Origin: Brachynemurus nebulosus
Lineage: Eukaryota; Arthropoda; Insecta; Neuroptera; Myrmeleontidae
Assembly: GCA_035578155.1 (NCBI GenBank)
Contig: JAPWDM010000005.1
Coordinates: 27,133,608-27,197,607, forward strand
DNA length: 64,000 nt
Reading direction: 5' to 3'
Of the stretch, positions 58,883 through 64,000 are shown in pieces. The position numbers and the translations under genes were made by a program. The notes beneath the pieces are model-generated. The model was not told where the DNA came from. It searched no databases and saw nothing but the letters and a program-made list of their open reading frames with translations. The first letter of the stretch is position 1. Each line of letters starts with the position of its first letter.

Positions 58883-59340
58883 TAGTGGTGGAGAACTATC
58901 GATGGCACTATCGATAACTATCGATAGTTTTGACTATCGAAAACTATCGATATTTTGTTTTTTACTATCGATAGTTTTCGATACTTTTTTTTCAGTCATT
59001 TCGTTTATTTATAAATACTAAAGATAATACAAATTTCGTAGAAATTATAGCCAGAGATATAAAAACAACCATTTTAAGGGAATTTCCGGGCAAAAAGGAA
59101 TAATTCCGCCCCGGCGTAAAACCGGCGACTTTTTTTTCTTTTTTTTGCTCGCCGGCTATCTAAATGCCGCTCAACTTGGGTATCAAAAACTATCGATAAA
59201 CTATCGATAACTATCGATAGTTTCACGACTATCGTAACTATCGATAGTCGGGACTATCGATAGTCAAAACTATCGATAGTCGGGACTATCGATAGTCAGA
59301 ACTATCGATAGTCGGGACTATCGATAGTTCTCCATCACTA
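58883..59340. mobile_element. hAT element with arrays of TATCGATA palindromes
   Basis: Ends TAGTGGTGGAGAACTATCGA and (complement) TAGTGATGGAGAACTATCGA, flanked by a perfect 8-bp duplication CTTACCAC (58875-58882, 59341-59348). TATCGATA occurs exactly 13 times, mostly as ACTATCGATAGT: four in the left cluster (58905-58980) and nine in the right (59190-59330). The 200-bp centre is non-repetitive and non-coding. TATCGATA is the DNA replication-related element bound by DREF in Drosophila. Confidence 0.93.
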
Positions 59341-59507
59341 CTTACCACTGTACAATGTCAAACTAAAATGATCCAATTTTTTGTCGCTTTGCGACAGTAG
59401 ACCACACAGCACTAGTGATTGGCTTAAATCTTAAAACATTCATAGTAAACCACCAAAAGTTATAGACGAGTGACATAAAACTAAAATAGTGATTAATTTT
59501 ATGTAAT

Positions 59508-60024
59508 TGCGTTTTTTTGTGCGATTTTATTTATGCGGTTTGTAAAAAATGGCCATTAAAATGCATAATGTGAATCAAAATCACGAGACAGTAAGAAACT
59601 TAAACAATTACTATAATAACTTTCTTTGATAAAAATACTTTTTAACGGCTTTTAAGCATTTAATCAATACATTGCATAAGAACATAAGTTATTGCATCAT
59701 TTAATTTTGTTAAAGATGTATTTTTCAAAATTTTCATAATATTATAAAATTGAAATAAAATGTTTCTGCGTGAAAATTAATGCTTTGTCTTGTTTATAGA
59801 AGCAACTTCTAAGGAAATTTCTAAGTTTTGAGCGTTTTCAGTGATGTTTTTTCGATGAAACTTTTTTTATGCGGTTCCGACCAACCGCACAAAAAAAGTT
59901 TTTTGTACAATCTGGATCGAACTATACTTTTTATAGCTATTTATGATATTTTTGAATATATATTTTTTTTTGTGCGATTTTTTTTATGCGGTCCCTATCC
60001 ACCGCACAAAAAAGAGTTCAGCTG
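59508..60024. mobile_element. TA-flanked MITE, ATGCGG family, copy D (left end lost)
   Basis: Collinear with copy A over its whole length with high identity. The right end is (complement) CAGCTGAACTCTTTTTTGTG with TA at 60025-60026. The left 30-40 bases are replaced by unrelated sequence, so the copy is truncated. Confidence 0.88.
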
Positions 60025-60040
60025 TATGTTGTATTTTTAA

Positions 60041-60654
60041 CCCTTTCAATACCAGCGTTGTTCTTGAACAATATCCACTTGTACAACACATAGAAAATAT
60101 AAATTAAAGGACTCCTCCGGATAAGATAGGTGAATCGGCCTAAGGCTCAACCTGGGTCGAGAGTGCCATGGTAGCGTTCGCCCTTGCACATGTATTCCAT
60201 AGCTGCAATATCAGGTCAAAGTAGCTCTGCGTTTTCGAATTGTACCAAAATGTTCAATTTTGGACTTTTCCCGATTTTCCACTTTCCTTCCCCCCAGGTA
60301 TATAAGTATTATATATGTATATGCATGTAGGGTTTTAAGAGCTCCATAAGAACACGGTGTTTAGAAGAAGATATTTGCAAAAATTTCGTCATGGCCTATA
60401 AAAACACCAAAACGCAACCCTGGACCAAAATGAGACATAGATTTTTGAAATCTACGTCTTTCAATTAGTAAATATATGCCTAAGAATATTCCGCAAAATT
60501 GGGCCAAGTAAGGCTAATTTAAGGATTTAAATACAAGGGGCTCTAGTGGCACTAGTTGTTGCAGCCGCCTTAGTGGGCTTGTTTAGCACATATCTAAAAT
60601 AGATATGACGTTCTAATTGGGATTTTATTATAATGGTTTGTGTCCACCAACGTG
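60041..60654. mobile_element. Candidate piggyBac-like MITE
   Basis: Starts at TTAA (60037-60040) with CCCTTTCAATACCAGCG and ends before TTAA (60655-60658) with (complement) CACGTTGGTGGACACAAACC. TTAA flanks and a TTAACCC start fit piggyBac-type ends, but the two termini match only weakly. It begins 16 bases after copy D of the ATGCGG family. Confidence 0.45.
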
Positions 60655-60658
60655 TTAA

Positions 60659-61609
60659 AAATATACAGTATTTGTGCCATATTAAAAAATTTAATTCAAA
60701 ATTTTAATAAACGAATTAACAGAACTGAAGCAAAAAATGTATCGTACACAGGGCCGGATTTACCCACTTTGTGGCCCTATAAAGCTTCTTTATATCGAAC
60801 CCTCTTTTGAAATTTTTCCAAAAAGTTGACGAGAAAAAATATTAATTTTTTGGGTAAGTAGACAGTTGGATTGGGCTCTTCAAAAAACCGGGCCCTAAAA
60901 TTTTTAAAATTGTTTCGTCAAAAACAGATACGGACAAACTACTCCTACCAATGTGTCAAATTTCAATTTGATATCAATAATAATTACCGAAAAAAATTGC
61001 AATGGCGTACGGACGAAAGAACGAGCAGACGTCCAAGTGTTACCATAAAGGTTACATTTTTATTTTTCCGGTACAGAACCCTAAAAATGAAATATAGTCC
61101 AAACACTTCTATCTGCTATTGATTGACCTATCACTTTATGGTAAAAACCACACAGATGTCACTTATATAATTCCTCAACATAATAAATCACAAATAGATG
61201 ATGATACGATCATTTGAATGAAACAATTCAACAGATTGCACCACTTGTTACACAATATGCATTCATAAACGAGTTTTACTATACCTACATAATATTTTTT
61301 AAACAATACTGCGCAAACGATATTAAATTCTCAAAATTTGATCAAAACTAAGTAATCTGTTCTCATGGTAGATGAAAAAAGTTATTGGAAAAATTTAATC
61401 GGATTATTGATTATTCGCGGAAAAATCAAATTAAACACTTGTTTTCCACATGTTCGTATTGTTACGTATTTATTAGTGTTATTAAAAAGTGTACCTGTAA
61501 TGACAAATGAATAGATGTATAGAGTAGGTGGTATTGGCGCAGGAGTGATCAAAATTATTCTGACGAAATTTTTTTTTTTTTTTTTTTGCAAAATCTTGTT
61601 TTATACATA
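60659..61609. other. Non-coding stretch
   Basis: CAGGGCCGGATTTACCC at 60753 looks like a hAT left end without a visible right end. TTTTCCGGTACAGAACCCTA at 61064 belongs to a block also seen at about 16615 and 63893. I see no gene. Confidence 0.5.
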
Positions 61610-62127
61610 CAGTTGATCCTTTTTTTTGTACGGTGTATAGGGACCACATAAAAAAAATCGCACAAAAAAAAAAATATATATTCAAAAATATCATAAATAG
61701 CTATAAAAAGTATAGTTCGATCCAAATTGTAAAAAAAACTTTTTTTATGCGGTGGATCGGGATTGCATAAAAAAAGTTTCATCGAAAAACTATAACTCAA
61801 AACGCTCAAAACTTAGAAATTTCCTTAGAAGTTGCTTCTATAAACAAGATAAAGCATTAATTTACACGTAGAAATTTTTTATTTCTATTTTATATTATGA
61901 AAATTTTGAAAAATACATCTGTAAAAAAATTAAATGATGTAATAACTTATGTTCTTATGCAATGTATTGATTAAACGCTTACAAGCCGTTAAAAAGTATT
62001 TTTATCCAAGAAAATTATTATAGTAAATGCTTAAGTTTCTTACTGTCTCTTGATTTTGATTTATATATGCATTTTTATGGCCAAAAAAATCGCACAAAGA
62101 TGGGCCGCATAAAAAATGGTTTAGCTG
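61610..62127. mobile_element. TA-flanked MITE, ATGCGG family, copy E
   Basis: Ends CAGTTGATCCTTTTTTTTGT and (complement) CAGCTAAACCATTTTTTATG, with TA at 61608-61609 and 62128-62129. Same interior as copies A-D, in the orientation of copy B. Confidence 0.87.
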
Positions 62128-62129
62128 TA

Positions 62130-62705
62130 GTACTAATTGTAAAAGTTTGTTACCACCTGACAACCTAATCAGATTATTTTAACCAAAAATGTAGAGGACA
62201 TACAAAATACAAAAATTTTAGAGGGTACAATTGCCTATAAAAAAGATCCCTAGTATATTTTCGTATATTACTAATGTTTTTACAGACAATAAAAATTTTT
62301 AATTTCAAGTGTATATAACAATAATAAGTAAAAAAGTTCATCAAATGCGTATTAGACACACATTAAATCAGGATTCTCCACTGGCTAGGGTTTTTCACAG
62401 CTTTCAAGACAAAATATAAGGCATTTACGTACATTTTTTACGGTTTATTACAAATATATTAAAAACAAATGAATATATTCGACAATGTTACTTGCGCATG
62501 TGTCATTTATGAGTCAATTATGTGATAATTTTGATACTCATATCTCTTAAAGGAGAGTGAATCACACGTCTCCCCCTTAAAAATATACCCCTCTTCAACA
62601 TAAATCTCCAAAAATCACAAAATAAATTTTGATTCTTTATAATCTTAGAAAGGAATGGTATTTTCCAATGTGCTTTTTTGACAACTACTCATAAATGCTT
62701 ATATA
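62130..62705. other. Non-coding stretch
   Basis: About 62345-62380 repeats, in diverged form, the block at 9715-9750. I see no gene. Confidence 0.5.
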
Positions 62706-63460
62706 TAGGGTGCGCCATTTTAATCGACGCACTCGAATATCTCCGTTGGTAAGCCATATATACAAAAAAATTATTTAGACAAAAGTTGTTCCGGACTTTT
62801 TCTTGTTCAGTCCTGCTCTGCTGCCAATGTTGTCGCTCAACCTTCCTCTACAACAGCGGTTCTCAACCCGGGGGGCGTGGAAGAATTCCAGGGGAGGCAT
62901 CAACAAATTAAAAAAAAATTAAATAAGTTTGTAGTTTTTGAAACAGTTGTTTTTGCATGTATATTTACAACAACAAAAATTTGAATTTGATGCTGGACAC
63001 AAACACACTTAATCATTGAAATTTCTTTATAGCTATTAACTTAATAAAATGTAAGTGAGCGTCCGGCCAGGCGTGAGAAACTAGCTGACTTGTGATTTTT
63101 TCGATGATTTGTGTAATAAAAATTTGTATTTGAAGAAATATAATTTTATATTCCTTACCAGAGTATGTCTAGCCTAAGTTCAAAGTCATTTTACTCAAAC
63201 ATAATGTAAGTAAATTTATCATATATAAGTCTAAATTAACTTAATCCGTAAAGGAAGGCGTGACCTCACACCAAAGTATGAAGGGGGACTCAGCGTCTGA
63301 AAGGTTGAGAATCCCTGCTCTACAACAATCTGCCTGTTCTAATAATTTTGACCTTAGGATCAACTTTCAGGATCATTTGAAGGTCAGTCATTTTTTTTTT
63401 AAAAGTAGGAACCGCTATTTTTGACGCCGGGGATTCGGAAAGAGCGGAAAATTTTAGTCT
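62706..63460. repeat. Dispersed repeat (GGTGNGCCATTTTAAT family) split by a hAT insertion
   Basis: Left part 62706-62853 begins AGGGTGCGCCATTTTAATCG and matches 9828 onward (GGTGGGCCATTTTAATTTAT). The right part resumes after the inserted element with TTTTGACCTTAGGATCAAC and GGATCATTTGAAGGTCAGTC, matching 9935-9985. The interruption at 62846-63325 is exactly the hAT element plus its duplication. Confidence 0.75.
62854..63317. mobile_element. hAT-type MITE with CAGCGGTTCTCAACC ends
   Basis: Ends CAGCGGTTCTCAACCCGGGG and (complement) CAGGGATTCTCAACCTTTCA. Flanks CTCTACAA (62846-62853, 63318-63325), a perfect 8-bp duplication. It is 464 bp and non-coding. The end is close to that of the copies at 4310 and 39513 (CAGNGGTTYTCAA). 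Confidence 0.9.
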
Positions 63461-64000
63461 AAAATCATATTATATAAGGATTTTCCTTTTTTCTTAACAA
63501 ATTTGAATAATTTTGTGCGCGTTGACCTGGCGCGTTGACTACGTATAAAATACACTAAGCAAAGAAATTTCGTCGGAATAATTTTGACCACTCGTACGGC
63601 AATACTGCCTAGTCTAATAAAAAAATTTGATGAATTCATCACAATCGTGACTATAATATAACGCGAGTACATGCATTGATGATTATATACGATACATTGG
63701 GGAAATCCACAAGGTATACAAAAACGTACCTACATAATATACCTATATTGTTACTCGTATTGAAATCTAAAAATAACAAAAGGATGCATTCTGCAGGATA
63801 CTAAAAGAATATAATAGAAGAATCGACGCTGATTTCTTTGAAATATAAGAGGAAAAAAGCAGAAAAACTATTTTTATCAACAAATAACTTTTTAGGGTTC
63901 CGAAGAAAAATCTCAACAATTACATCATGTATATCTGCCTGTAACAACCATAGACCAATGAACACTAGGTTATTTCATTGAAACAACCAGCGGAATGTAA
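63461..64000. other. Non-coding stretch
   Basis: I see no gene or defined element. TTTTTAGGGTTCCGAAGAAA at 63890 recurs elsewhere as a short repeat word. Confidence 0.5.

Noticed and set aside
59828..60040. Open frames encoding FFF..CGP.PPHKK-like peptides at about 8544, 59828, 61482 and 61555
   Set aside because: They are translations of the ATGCGG MITE termini and recur with every copy. Non-coding.
60753..60775. CAGGGCCGGATTTACCC hAT-like left end
   Set aside because: No inverse partner within reach; kept only as a note.

Overview
The window reads as nuclear DNA from an arthropod, most likely an insect. It is very AT-rich, has long (TA)n and homopolymer tracts and almost no open reading frames. 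It is packed with non-autonomous DNA transposons and carries one GC-rich coding exon with a eukaryotic splice donor and an insect-like start context (CAAAAACATGG). I cannot name the order or species. There is no operon, CRISPR, rRNA or recognisable tRNA.

The only host coding sequence I can support is one exon on the minus strand (48066-48684). It begins with an ATG preceded by an in-frame stop, and encodes a His-rich, then Gly/Ala/Ser/Pro-rich N-terminus. It ends in a conserved block (VHFHVNPGVTVSF...MELIRG) at a perfect GTAAGT donor. The block resembles the N-terminus of FNDC3-family fibronectin type III proteins. No later exon is visible to the left, so most of positions 1-48065 may be one very large first coding intron. 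To the right lie the 5' leader and upstream DNA.

The rest is a dense, nested transposon landscape. Ends were set by terminal inverted repeats (TIRs) and target-site duplications (TSDs). There are about a dozen hAT-type elements, most with 8-bp TSDs (4310, 6246, 7866, 13226, 15743, 39513, 50583, 51397, 54038, 55853, 57483, 58883, 62854). One TA-flanked MITE family has ends CAGCTGAAC..TTTTATGCGG (6175, 8146, 47459, 49725, 59508, 61610). Other TA-flanked MITEs lie at 13607, 14618, 18765, 54513 and 56318. TTAA-flanked elements lie at 39664, 57048 and 60041. PIF/Harbinger-like elements lie at 30881, with a broken MADF gene, and at 36565. An internally deleted Tc1-like element lies at 43870. A pogo-like remnant starts at 25503. 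Penelope-like 3' ends lie near 9.0 and 11.3 kb. A 160-bp-period tandem array occupies 29.2-30.1 kb, and a long palindrome lies at 1435-2051.

Five protein-coding transposon fossils can be recognised: hAT transposase C-terminus (6430-6639), pogo-type HTH (26018-26136), MADF (32127-32392), THAP finger (35539-35676) and Tc1 transposase (43980-44593).

The most striking feature is a set of hAT elements whose subterminal regions are arrays of palindromes centred on ATCGAT. One array (58883-59340) holds 13 exact TATCGATA sites, the sequence bound by DREF, itself a BED-finger protein related to hAT transposases. No complete new gene system is visible.
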